Origin: Minwuia thermotolerans
Lineage (GTDB): Bacteria > Pseudomonadota > Alphaproteobacteria > Minwuiales > Minwuiaceae
Reading direction: 5' to 3'
NCBI RefSeq assembly: GCF_002924445.1
Contig: NZ_PIGG01000065.1
Span: 124,001-188,000 of the forward strand
DNA length: 64,000 bases
The notes beneath the pieces are model-generated. The model worked only from the letters and a program-made list of their open reading frames with translations, ran no database searches and was not told the DNA's origin. The position numbers were made by a program, and so were the translations under genes. How positions within the stretch are numbered: the stretch's first letter is position 1; each line of letters starts with the position of its first letter. Positions 8,292 to 16,271 of this stretch are shown here, in pieces.

Positions 8292-9125
8292 TCAGTCCCG
8301 GGCGACGGTGACGCCTGTGCCCTCGTAAAGCGCCCCGAGCTGGCGTTTCATGGCATCCTCGTGGGCGGCCAGCGCGGCCGGATCGAGATCGTTCGCCGGG
8401 TCCGGTTCCATCTCGAAATGGCCGCAGGCGTCGACCCCGCGCACCAGCATGGCCGAGTTCGCGGCCTTCACCGGCCGGACGTGGGGCGGGATGTAGCGGA
8501 TGGCGAGACCGATCCGCCGGTCGCCGGTGCGGTTGGGTTCCGAACCATGCACCAGGCGGATGTGGTGGAGCGAGAACTCGCCTGCCTTCAGCGGCGCATC
8601 GACCGCCCGTTCCTCCTCGACCGCCATGTCGATCACCTGGCCGCGGCTCAGCAGGTTGTGCTCGTGGAAGGTGTCGTGATGGGCGAACTGGTCCAGATGG
8701 TGCGACCCGGTCAGGAACTTCATCGGGCCGGCTTCCAGCGGCGCGTCCGACAGCGCCACCCAGGCGGTGACGACCTCCGGCGGTTCCAGCCCCCAGTAGG
8801 TCGAATCCTGATGCCAGGAGACGAAGCCGGGATCGCGCGCCTCCTTGATGAAGAAATTGGTCGACCAGCAGAGGATGTTCGCTCCGATGATATCCTCCAC
8901 CGCGTCGAGGATACGCGGATGACGCACGATCTCGTTGGCCCAGGTGAAGAGCAGATGCACCTTGTGGCGCATGTTGGATCGGATGGGACCGCCTTCGGCG
9001 GCCTCGAACGCTTCCAGCCTGGCGCGATAGGATGCAGCCGTTTCGGGCGCGAAGGCCCTGAACGGAAACAGATATCCGTCGCGATCGAAGGCTTCGACCT
9101 GGGCCGAACTGAGCGTTCTCGGCAT
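8292..9125 (-). CDS. Phytanoyl-CoA dioxygenase (PhyH) family protein
   Basis: A 277-residue Fe(II)/2-oxoglutarate dioxygenase. The iron-binding triad is visible as H105-x-D107 in SWHQDSTYW and a distal His near 193 in RLVHGSEPN, with an Arg (RIGLAIRY, about residue 204-210) for 2-oxoglutarate. Family members hydroxylate CoA esters, ectoine, small acids or natural products; this one lacks features that would mark it as ectoine hydroxylase, and it is far from the ectoine genes. It diverges from the acyl-CoA dehydrogenase over 166 bases, so action on an acyl-CoA is plausible. Confidence 0.85.
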   Translation of the reverse strand: MPRTLSSAQVEAFDRDGYLFPFRAFAPETAASYRARLEAFEAAEGGPIRSNMRHKVHLLFTWANEIVRHPRILDAVEDIIGANILCWSTNFFIKEARDPGFVSWHQDSTYWGLEPPEVVTAWVALSDAPLEAGPMKFLTGSHHLDQFAHHDTFHEHNLLSRGQVIDMAVEEERAVDAPLKAGEFSLHHIRLVHGSEPNRTGDRRIGLAIRYIPPHVRPVKAANSAMLVRGVDACGHFEMEPDPANDLDPAALAAHEDAMKRQLGALYEGTGVTVARD

Positions 9126-9291
9126 GGTGAACGGGCGCGCGGCTGCGGACCGGACGCCTCCCCGGTGTTTCCGACGCCGAACTGTAACCGGATTGACGCC
9201 GTGCTGTCATCGCTCCTGCGCCGGGCTGATCGATTTCGCGTTGCCGGCGCCGGGGCTATGCTCGGCAAAGTCATCGACAGGGGAGGGGAAC

Positions 9292-10437
9292 ATGGCCTTC
9301 GAGCCGGAGCTTACGAAGCGTGAAGCCGCGATCGCCGAGACGGCGCGCCGTTTCGCCGCCGAAGAGGTGGCGCCTCACGCCGCGCGCTGGGAGAAGGACC
9401 GGGTCTATCCCGCCGAAACCCAGCGCCGGGCCGCCGACGCCGGCCTGACCGGGCTGCTGGTGCCGGAATCGGAGGGCGGGCACGGACTCAGTCTGACCGG
9501 CGCCTGCCGGGTCTTCGAGGAACTGGCCGCGGCCTGCATGCCGTTCGCCTTCGGTCTGATCGTCCATGACAACCTGATGGGCAATATCGCCCGCAATGGC
9601 AGCGAGGCGCAGCGCCGCGCCCTGCTGCCCGACATGCTGGCCTGCCGGCGCATCGGCACCTTCCTCCTGACCGAACCCGGCATGGGCTCCGACGCCACGG
9701 CGGTGGCCTGCCGCGCCGTCGCCGATGACGGCGGCTGGCGTCTCGAGGGCGAGAAGGCCTGGATATCCAGCGCCGCCCACGCCGACGTCCTGTCGGTCTA
9801 TGCGCAGGCCGACCCCGAGCAGGGCTGGCGGGGGGTGATGTGCTTTCTGGTCGAGGCCGGACGGCCGGGCGTCAGCCGGGTCGGACCCTATGACCTTGCC
9901 GGCGGCCATGCGCTCGGCGCCGGCGGATTCCGCTTCGACGGCGTCCGCCTGACCGAAGCGGACGTCCTGCTGCCGCAGGAGCGGGCCTTCCGCGCGGCCA
10001 TGTCGGGCATCGACGCGGCCCGTATCTTCGTCGGTGGAATGTCGGTCGGCATGATGCGCGCATCGCTGGATCGGGCGGTCTCCTATGTGAAGGAACGCCA
10101 GGCATTCGGCCGGCGGATCGCCGACTTCCAGGGCGTGCAGTGGATGCTCGCGGATGTCGAGACGGACCTGGAGGCGAGCCGGCTGCTGACCTACCGCGCC
10201 GCGGCGCTGGTCGATGCCGGCCGGGACGCCACCCGCGCGGCCGCCCACGCCAAGAAATTTGCGACCCGCGCCGCGCTGCATCGGATCGCGGACTGCATGC
10301 AGGTGATGGGCGCCAACGGCCTCCGGCTGGAGGAGCCCGCCGCCCGGCACCTCGCATCGGCAAAGATCGGCCAGTACATCGACGGCGCGACGGAGATCCA
10401 GAACGTGGTTCTCGCCCGCGCCTTGCTTGGCAGTTGA
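9292..10437 (+). CDS. Acyl-CoA dehydrogenase
   Basis: A 381-residue flavoprotein that would form a 2,3-double bond in an acyl-CoA and pass electrons to ETF. It shows LLTEPGMGSDAT and the FAD/substrate segment LEGEKAWIS, plus the C-terminal helical domain with RQAFGRRIADFQGVQWMLAD. GGGAGGGG stands just before ATG at 9292, which excludes a longer frame upstream. Where medium-chain enzymes have the catalytic Glu (Y-E-G), this protein reads Y-I-D364-G, so the base is Asp or lies elsewhere. Substrate unknown. Confidence 0.88.
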   Translation: MAFEPELTKREAAIAETARRFAAEEVAPHAARWEKDRVYPAETQRRAADAGLTGLLVPESEGGHGLSLTGACRVFEELAAACMPFAFGLIVHDNLMGNIARNGSEAQRRALLPDMLACRRIGTFLLTEPGMGSDATAVACRAVADDGGWRLEGEKAWISSAAHADVLSVYAQADPEQGWRGVMCFLVEAGRPGVSRVGPYDLAGGHALGAGGFRFDGVRLTEADVLLPQERAFRAAMSGIDAARIFVGGMSVGMMRASLDRAVSYVKERQAFGRRIADFQGVQWMLADVETDLEASRLLTYRAAALVDAGRDATRAAAHAKKFATRAALHRIADCMQVMGANGLRLEEPAARHLASAKIGQYIDGATEIQNVVLARALLGS

Positions 10438-10582
10438 TCGGATCCGCCCGAAGCGAGCGCGGAATCCCGCATTGCGGGTCATCGGGGCCGTCTGGATAGC
10501 CGCCGCCGCGTTTACCAAGCCTTAGGGCGCGGCTGTTATGAGTGGTGGTTCGAAAAACCCGTGACCGGGCAGGATTCATCGT

Positions 10583-11521
10583 TTGAGCACCCAGTACGAA
10601 CAGGGCGGGACGACACGCAATGGCGGCCTGTGGCAGCGCCTCAACTCCTGGTGGGGCGGTGACGAGGACGCACGACCGTCTGCGCCGTCCCGGCGCGCGT
10701 CACAATCCGGCGCACTTGATGCGGAGTGCCAATCCGACAAGGGGCCGTGGCCGGAGGAACGCATCGTCCTGCTGGAGGGTCTCTTCGGTCCCGGCATGAT
10801 CAGTCCCGCCGCCGACGCTGTCTACGAGCGGCTCGCCGGCCCTCTGCAACTCAACGAGGAATCGCGCGTGGTGGAACTGGCCGCAGGCATGGGCGGTCTG
10901 GGCCATCGACTGACCGGCGACTGCGAAGCCGCGATTTTCGCCTACAACGACGAGGTCGAGCATGCCGATCTGGCGCAGGGCTGGCTCGGTTCCAGGGGCT
11001 CCCGCGTCAAGGCGGACCGGCGTGACTATCATGACACGGGCCTCAAGAGGGGCTTTGCCGACGCCATCATCGGCAAGGAACCCTTTACCCACGTCCGGCG
11101 CAAGCACCGGGTCTTGCGGCATCTGTTCCACGTCCTGAAGCCGGACGGAAAGATCTATTTCAGCGATCTGTTTCTCACGGGTGACGATCCCGAGTGCCCC
11201 GAGGTGGCTGTGTGGTCGGCGCTGGAGCGGCAGCCCATGCATCTGGTCAGCCCGCAACGCTTCCGCGACATGGCCGACGACATCGGCTTCGACGCGCCGA
11301 CATTCGAAGACATCACCCCCCTCTATACTGAGGCCATCCGCAAGGCCTTCGCCAAGACCCGGCAAATTCTGGCGGCCGCGGGTCCGCTGGCGCCCAGGCT
11401 GCAGCCCTGGCTGGTGTCGGAGGCGGAATACTGGAACCGCCGCGCCACCCTGCTGGAAAGCGGCGAGGCGAAGGTGCAATGCGTCGGTCTGCAGCCCTAT
11501 ACGGGCGCAGATCTGGTCTGA
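10583..11521 (+). CDS. Predicted class I SAM-dependent methyltransferase
   Basis: The 312-residue product has a variable, polar N-terminal 55 residues and then a Rossmann methyltransferase core. Motif I is VVELAAGMGGLGHRL near 96-110, and HVLKPDGKIYFSDL is the usual post-core strand. The C-terminal 80 residues are helical and unassigned. The start is TTG at 10583, with an AGGA about nine bases upstream; no better ATG precedes the core. It is convergent with the phosphoribosyltransferase gene, 6 bases apart. Substrate is not recognisable. Confidence 0.65.
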   Translation: MSTQYEQGGTTRNGGLWQRLNSWWGGDEDARPSAPSRRASQSGALDAECQSDKGPWPEERIVLLEGLFGPGMISPAADAVYERLAGPLQLNEESRVVELAAGMGGLGHRLTGDCEAAIFAYNDEVEHADLAQGWLGSRGSRVKADRRDYHDTGLKRGFADAIIGKEPFTHVRRKHRVLRHLFHVLKPDGKIYFSDLFLTGDDPECPEVAVWSALERQPMHLVSPQRFRDMADDIGFDAPTFEDITPLYTEAIRKAFAKTRQILAAAGPLAPRLQPWLVSEAEYWNRRATLLESGEAKVQCVGLQPYTGADLV

Positions 11522-11527
11522 TTCCGG

Positions 11528-12085
11528 TCAGGACGGCTTGGCCCGGTCGATGCCGGGATGGATCTTGTGGCGGGCGATTTCCTCGGACGTCAGGCCGTGG
11601 ATCTCGTGCGGGAAGACAATCCACCTGTCCGTCTGGTGGATGAAATAGTCGGGCTCGCGGCTGGTGCGGTTCAGCGCCGGCTTGAAGAAGACGGTAGCGA
11701 CGCGGATTTCGGTGGGCGTGTTGCGCCGGCACTTGCGTTCGATTTCCGTGATCACGGCATCGATGCTGCGCCCCGAATCGAAAGTGTCATCGACGATCAG
11801 CAACTGGTCGTCGGCGTCGATGTTGTCGATGATGTAGTTGAGGCCGAAGACGCGCACCGTGTTCGCCTGTTCGCCGGGGCGGACATAGGACGCGGTGCGG
11901 ATGGCGATGTGGTCGTTTCGCACGCCGTAGTGGTCCAGTACCTCCTGCACCGCGATGCCGATGGGCGCGCCGCCGCGCCAGACGCCGACGATGAAGGAGG
12001 GGCGGAAGCCGCTCTCGTAGACCCTGAGCCCGAGCTCGAAGGAATCGCGCAACAGCTCGTCGGCGGTCACATAAATCTTTTCCAT
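11528..12085 (-). CDS. Phosphoribosyltransferase (hypoxanthine/xanthine type)
   Basis: A 185-residue type I phosphoribosyltransferase. The PRPP-binding loop is LLIVDDTFDSGRS at about 95-107, and the pyrophosphate loop VWRGGAPIG lies near 36-43. The C-terminal region with ADYF-like PDYFIHQTDRWIVFP resembles the hypoxanthine PRT-like proteins often annotated in alphaproteobacteria as purine salvage enzymes. Start at 12085 matches the onset of homology. It diverges from cobT over 111 bases; a link to cobalamin (which also uses a phosphoribosyl transfer) is not supported by any sequence feature. Confidence 0.82.
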   Translation of the reverse strand: MEKIYVTADELLRDSFELGLRVYESGFRPSFIVGVWRGGAPIGIAVQEVLDHYGVRNDHIAIRTASYVRPGEQANTVRVFGLNYIIDNIDADDQLLIVDDTFDSGRSIDAVITEIERKCRRNTPTEIRVATVFFKPALNRTSREPDYFIHQTDRWIVFPHEIHGLTSEEIARHKIHPGIDRAKPS

Positions 12086-12196
12086 GTCGGCTCCGGTTGT
12101 GCGAAACGGCTCCATGCCATATCGCGCCGCCACCGCGATTCCAAGCCGCCTCGGCCGGGCGCGGGCACGGCGGATTCAGGAACGAACGGGAGCGTC

Positions 12197-13222
12197 ATGA
12201 TCGATCTGTCTTCCATGGAGGCCCTTCGGGCGGCCTGCACCGATTTTGCCGGCGGCGACGTGGCGTCAGCCGACGCCGCGCGCGCGCGTCAGGCCGAACT
12301 GGTCAAGCCCGAGGGTTCGCTGGGCCGGCTGGAGGACATCGCCGTGCACATGGCGCGCTGGCAGCGCACCCTCCGGCCGCGCCTCGACAACGCCCGCATC
12401 ATCGTCTTCGCCGGCAGCCACGGCGTCACCCGCAACGGCGTCTCCCCGTTCCCCGACGAGGTCAATGCCCAGATGCTGGGCGGCTTCCGCGCGGGTTTCG
12501 CCGCGATCTGCCAGCTGGCCGAGGCGTTCGGCGCGCGACTGGAGGCGATCGATTGCGGCGTCGACGAGCCGACCGGCGATCTGGCGAGTGAGCCGGCGAT
12601 GACCGAGGAAGGCTTCCTTGAGGCGGTGCGCAAGGGCGTGAACGCGGTTGGTGGCAGCGAGGACATCCTGATCTTTGGCGATATGGGCATCGGCAACACG
12701 ACCGCTGCGGCCGCGGTCGCCGCCGCATTGTTCGGCGGCACCGGTGCCGACTGGGCGGGCCGCGGGGCGGGGCTCGATGAGACAGGGCTGGCGCGCAAGG
12801 CCGAGGTGGTGGATAGCGCGCTGGCGTTCCATGGCGATGCCCTTGGCGATCCGCTGGAGGCGCTCCGCCGCGTGGGCGGTCGGGAAATGGCCGCCATCAT
12901 GGGCGCCTGCCTGGCCGCCCGCCGCCATGGCGTGCCCGTGCTGCTGGACGGCTATATTGTCTGCGCGTCCGTGGCGCCGCTTTACCGGCTGGATCGTTCG
13001 GCGCTGGATCATGCCCTGGCCGCGCACCGTTCGGCGGAGCCAGGGCATAGGCGGGTGCTTGAGGGGCTGGGGCTCGATCCGTTGCTCGATCTCGGCATGC
13101 GGCTGGGGGAGGGCTCGGGCGCTGCGACCGCGCTGGGCCTCGTGCGCGCCGCGCTGGCCTGTCACAACGGCATGGCGACCTTCGCCGAGGCCGCCGTCGC
13201 GGGACGCAAGGGCGACGTCTGA
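12197..13222 (+). CDS. cobT: Nicotinate-nucleotide--dimethylbenzimidazole phosphoribosyltransferase
   Basis: A 341-residue CobT, which makes alpha-ribazole phosphate for the lower ligand of cobalamin. Family motifs are present: KPEGSLGRLEDIA, FAGSHGVTRNGVSPFP, FGDMGIGNTTAAAAV and the catalytic-Glu segment LGEGSGAATAL (Glu near 305). The full normal length is present. It starts an operon with cobU (3-base gap) and cobS (4-base overlap). No cobalamin riboswitch could be recognised in the 111 bases upstream. Confidence 0.95.
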   Translation: MIDLSSMEALRAACTDFAGGDVASADAARARQAELVKPEGSLGRLEDIAVHMARWQRTLRPRLDNARIIVFAGSHGVTRNGVSPFPDEVNAQMLGGFRAGFAAICQLAEAFGARLEAIDCGVDEPTGDLASEPAMTEEGFLEAVRKGVNAVGGSEDILIFGDMGIGNTTAAAAVAAALFGGTGADWAGRGAGLDETGLARKAEVVDSALAFHGDALGDPLEALRRVGGREMAAIMGACLAARRHGVPVLLDGYIVCASVAPLYRLDRSALDHALAAHRSAEPGHRRVLEGLGLDPLLDLGMRLGEGSGAATALGLVRAALACHNGMATFAEAAVAGRKGDV

Positions 13223-13225
13223 GCC

Positions 13226-13780
13226 ATGGATCCCTGGGCCGAAGCGCTGGGAGAGGGAGCGGCCGCGCCGGCGCTGACCCTGGTGCTTGGAGGCGCGCGC
13301 TCGGGCAAGAGCCACTGGGGCGAGAGGTTGATCCGGGCCGCGGCAGGGACCGCGACCCCGGTCTACGTCGCCACAGCCGAGGCGCTGGACGACGAAATGG
13401 CCGAACGCATCGCCCGCCACCAGGCGGAGCGGGGCCGGAACTGGCGCACGATCGAAGCACCGCATGAGCTTCCTGCCGCGATCCGGGAAGACGCCGAGAC
13501 GCCCATGCTGGTCGACTGCCTGACACTCTGGCTGAGCAACCGCCTGCTGGCGGAGGCCGATCTCGCCGCCGACCGGGCTGCGTTGATCGCGGCTCTCGCT
13601 GTCCGCTCCGGTCCCACCGTGGTGGTCTCGAACGAGGTCGGACTGGGGCTGGTGCCCGACAACCGGCTGGGCCGCGCTTTCCGCGACGCCCAGGGCGCAT
13701 TGAACCGGGAGGTCGCCGCGACGGCGGATTGCGTGCTGTTCGTGACCGCCGGCCTGCCGCTGGTGATGAAGCGGTCATGA
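13226..13780 (+). CDS. cobU: Adenosylcobinamide kinase / adenosylcobinamide-phosphate guanylyltransferase
   Basis: A 184-residue bifunctional CobU/CobP enzyme that phosphorylates adenosylcobinamide and then attaches GMP. It carries Walker A LGGARSGKS at residues 21-29, and HQAERGRNWRTIEAP, in which the early His-x(n)-R-G-x-x-W is the nucleotidylation region of the family. VVSNEVGLGLVPDNRLGR is the diagnostic late motif. The N-terminus is about 15 residues longer than in typical CobU, so a downstream start is possible, but no second ATG offers itself. Position between cobT and cobS supports the call. Confidence 0.95.
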   Translation: MDPWAEALGEGAAAPALTLVLGGARSGKSHWGERLIRAAAGTATPVYVATAEALDDEMAERIARHQAERGRNWRTIEAPHELPAAIREDAETPMLVDCLTLWLSNRLLAEADLAADRAALIAALAVRSGPTVVVSNEVGLGLVPDNRLGRAFRDAQGALNREVAATADCVLFVTAGLPLVMKRS

Positions 13781-14550
13781 ACCGGCGTCGGCAGGTTGAA
13801 ATGGCGCTGGCCCTCGCCTGGCTGACCCGGCTGCCGGTACGGTTTCCCGCTCGCGGGGGCGGAGAGCGGACGCTGGCGGAGGCGGTCTGGGCCTTTCCGC
13901 TGGCCGGCGTCGTTGTCGCTGCCGCAGGCGCCGCCGCTTTCGTGGTGGCCCACTGCTTCGGCGGGCCGGGTCTGCTGGCGGCGGTCCTCGCGGTCGCGGC
14001 GATGGTGGTTGTCACGGGCGCCCTGCACGAGGATGGCGTGGCCGACTTCTTCGACGGACTTGGGGCGCGGGGCGGGCGGACCGCCCGGCTTGCGGCGATG
14101 CGCGACAGCCATGTCGGCGTCTATGGCGTCATCGCCCTGATCCTGCTGCTGGCCGCGCGTGTCGCGGCGCTTTCCGGCCTCTCGGGCGGCGAGGCGCTGG
14201 CGGCATTGCTCGCCGCGGCCACCCTGTCGCGGGCGGCCATGGCCTGGCTGATGCTGACCGGCGCCCCGGCGCGGACGGACGGCGCGGGCAGGGCCGCAGG
14301 TGAGCCGGGCGAAGGCGCGGTTGCCGCCGCCGGCGGACTCGCACTGTTGGCGCTAGTGGCCGCCGCCGTGGTGGCGCCGTTCGGCATTGCGGGACTGGTG
14401 CTGGCGCCGGTTCTGGCGCTGACCGTGGCGGAAGCGGTGGGGCGCAGGGCGGCGCGGCGTTTCGGGGGCTATACCGGCGACGTGCTGGGCGCGGCCTGCG
14501 TGCTGAGCGAGACGGCAGTGCTGATACTACTGGCCCTGCTGCTCGCCTGA
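13777..14550 (+). CDS. cobS: Adenosylcobinamide-GDP ribazoletransferase (cobalamin synthase)
   Basis: A 257-residue integral membrane enzyme joining adenosylcobinamide-GDP and alpha-ribazole in the last step of cobalamin assembly. The Mg-binding signature reads GALHEDGVADFFDG near 80-93, and RDSHVGVYGVIAL follows as in other CobS proteins; the rest is strongly hydrophobic with about six membrane helices. ATG at 13777 overlaps the cobU stop as ATGA, implying coupled translation. The last 24 bases overlap the convergent GH3-family gene, an unusually long convergent overlap. Confidence 0.93.
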   Translation: MNRRRQVEMALALAWLTRLPVRFPARGGGERTLAEAVWAFPLAGVVVAAAGAAAFVVAHCFGGPGLLAAVLAVAAMVVVTGALHEDGVADFFDGLGARGGRTARLAAMRDSHVGVYGVIALILLLAARVAALSGLSGGEALAALLAAATLSRAAMAWLMLTGAPARTDGAGRAAGEPGEGAVAAAGGLALLALVAAAVVAPFGIAGLVLAPVLALTVAEAVGRRAARRFGGYTGDVLGAACVLSETAVLILLALLLA

Positions 14551-16059
14551 CTCCGGGTCGACACCGAAATCCCCCAGCATGGCGCGGAACCGGTCGGCGT
14601 CGGCGATCACGCGCGGCACCTTGTGTTGGCCGCCGGACTTGCCCTGGGAAGCCATCCAGCGCTCGAAGCCGCCTTCGCCGACCAGCACCACGCGCGGCGG
14701 CTCCATGCCCGTACCCTCGGCGCGGTGGGCCGCGTAGTCGTCGTTGACCTCCGAAAGCCGCTCGTCGATACGCTTGGCGAGACGGTCGGCATCGGCGCTC
14801 CCGCCCTCGGTCTCGATCAGATAGATGTGGCCGCCGCGGCCGCCCCGTTCGGCGTGCAGCACCGGACCGACGGTGAACTCGGCCACCTGGACACCCTGGT
14901 CGCCGGCGGCGTCGTGCACGGCGGTCTCGATCTCGCTGCCGATCAGGTGCTCGCCGAAGGCCGAGAGCATGTACGAGGTCCGCCCGGTGATCTTCAGCCT
15001 CGGACCGTCGCGGTCGACGAAGCGGACCGTGTCGCCGACCATGTAGGCATAGAGGCCGGCATTCGACGACAGCACCACGGCGTAGTCCTGTCCCGTTTCC
15101 AGATTGCCGACCCAGTGCCGGGTCGGATTGTCCGAATCGAGTTCCTCGAGCGGCACGAACTCGAAGAAGATGCCGTTGTCCGCGATCAGTCGCAGACCGT
15201 CTTCATAGGCCCTGTCGGCGACCGCGATGAAGCCTTCCGAGGCCGGATAGACTTCCCGCGTCTTGGCGCCGGTCTCGGCCAGGAAGGGCGCGAACCGCTC
15301 CCGGTAGAGCTCCCAAGAGACGCCGCCATGGACCAGCAGTTCCAGGTTCGGGAACAGCGGCCGTCCCTCCGCGATCTCCCGCATCCTGTCGATCAGAATC
15401 AGCATCCAGCTCGGCGTGCCGGTCCAGATGGTGATCTTTTCCTCGAAGGCGTCGCGGGCGAAGCGGTCCAGTTTCTTCTCCCAGTCCTCCCACAGCGCGA
15501 CGTCGGTCGGCGGATAGGCGAAGGGCTTCGTCCAGGCGCTCTGGGTGGTGACTGCGATGCCGCTGAGGTCGCCGCTGTCGACGCCGGGCGCCTGTTCGAC
15601 CAGGTCGGTGGATCCGCCCATCATGAAGGTCTTGCCGGCAAGCGGGCGGCTGTCGGGATGGTTCGCCAGGTGGTGAACCACGACGTCGACGGCTGCCTTC
15701 TTGTTGGAGGCGATCATTTCGCGGGTCACCGGGATGTACTTGGTCTTGCCCGAGGTCGTGCCTGAAGTGACGGCGAAGTGAGGCGTCCGACCAGGGCTGG
15801 TGATGTTGTCGTGGACGGGAAACGATTCGCGCCACCAGTCTCGCCAGTAGTCCTCGTAGCTGGCGATGGGCACGGCGGCCTGGAAGTCCTCGACCGTGCG
15901 GATCTCCGCGAAATCGTGGGCCTTGCCGAAACGCGTGTCCTTCGCCCAGTGGAGCAGTTTCATCAACTCCCGCTCCTGCGCCTCACGCGGGCTGCGCCGC
16001 TTCAGCCGGGCGATCCGCCAGCGGGCGTAGATCTTCATGAGAGGGGTGGCGTCCAGCAT
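14527..16059 (-). CDS. GH3 auxin-responsive-promoter family (acyl-adenylating) protein
   Basis: A 510-residue bacterial relative of plant GH3 acyl-acid amido synthetases, enzymes that adenylate carboxylates and couple them to amino acids. Seen are the GH3 adenylation signature FAVTSGTTSGKTKYIPVT near 90-110, the hinge-side MVGDTVRF and the closing GGQHKVPRVI. Bacterial substrates are largely unknown. GGAGGA precedes ATG at 16059. The 3' end overlaps cobS by 24 bases. It diverges from the acyl-CoA ligase operon across 212 bases that hold an inverted pair of operator-like sites, so joint control is possible. Confidence 0.88.
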   Translation of the reverse strand: MLDATPLMKIYARWRIARLKRRSPREAQERELMKLLHWAKDTRFGKAHDFAEIRTVEDFQAAVPIASYEDYWRDWWRESFPVHDNITSPGRTPHFAVTSGTTSGKTKYIPVTREMIASNKKAAVDVVVHHLANHPDSRPLAGKTFMMGGSTDLVEQAPGVDSGDLSGIAVTTQSAWTKPFAYPPTDVALWEDWEKKLDRFARDAFEEKITIWTGTPSWMLILIDRMREIAEGRPLFPNLELLVHGGVSWELYRERFAPFLAETGAKTREVYPASEGFIAVADRAYEDGLRLIADNGIFFEFVPLEELDSDNPTRHWVGNLETGQDYAVVLSSNAGLYAYMVGDTVRFVDRDGPRLKITGRTSYMLSAFGEHLIGSEIETAVHDAAGDQGVQVAEFTVGPVLHAERGGRGGHIYLIETEGGSADADRLAKRIDERLSEVNDDYAAHRAEGTGMEPPRVVLVGEGGFERWMASQGKSGGQHKVPRVIADADRFRAMLGDFGVDPESGEQQGQ

Positions 16060-16140
16060 GGCGTCTTCCTCCGGTTCAGTCCCGACGGGTTCCGGCGTCG
16101 GTCGCGCCGGCATCCGGAGAACACGTCCCGAGCCTTTGCT

Positions 16141-16185
16141 TGACCGATCGTTTCGGGCGCGCCTTAATCACGGAACGGTCCGTCA
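16141..16185. promoter_or_regulatory. Inverted pair of 14-mers between divergent adenylating-enzyme genes
   Basis: TGACCGATCGTTTC (16141-16154) recurs in inverted orientation at 16172-16185, where the complement reads TGACGGACCGTTCC; 11 of 14 bases agree. The second copy overlaps a near-palindrome, ACGGAACGGTCCGT (16170-16183, six of seven base pairs). The spacing and form resemble TetR-family operators controlling acyl-CoA ligase operons, but the regulator is not in this window. Confidence 0.4.
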
Positions 16186-16271
16186 CGGAAGCGAAACAGA
16201 ACATCCGGCCGGGTCACGAACAAGGCGGAACGACAGGGGTTCCGCCGCTGCGATTGGGAGGTCGCGAGCGC

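Noticed and set aside
10540-10582. tRNA-like GGTTCGAA at 10547
   Set aside because: No acceptor stem, anticodon arm or D-arm can be formed around it.
12086-12196. Cobalamin riboswitch upstream of cobT
   Set aside because: The gap is only 111 bases and no B12-box or the conserved helices could be recognised.
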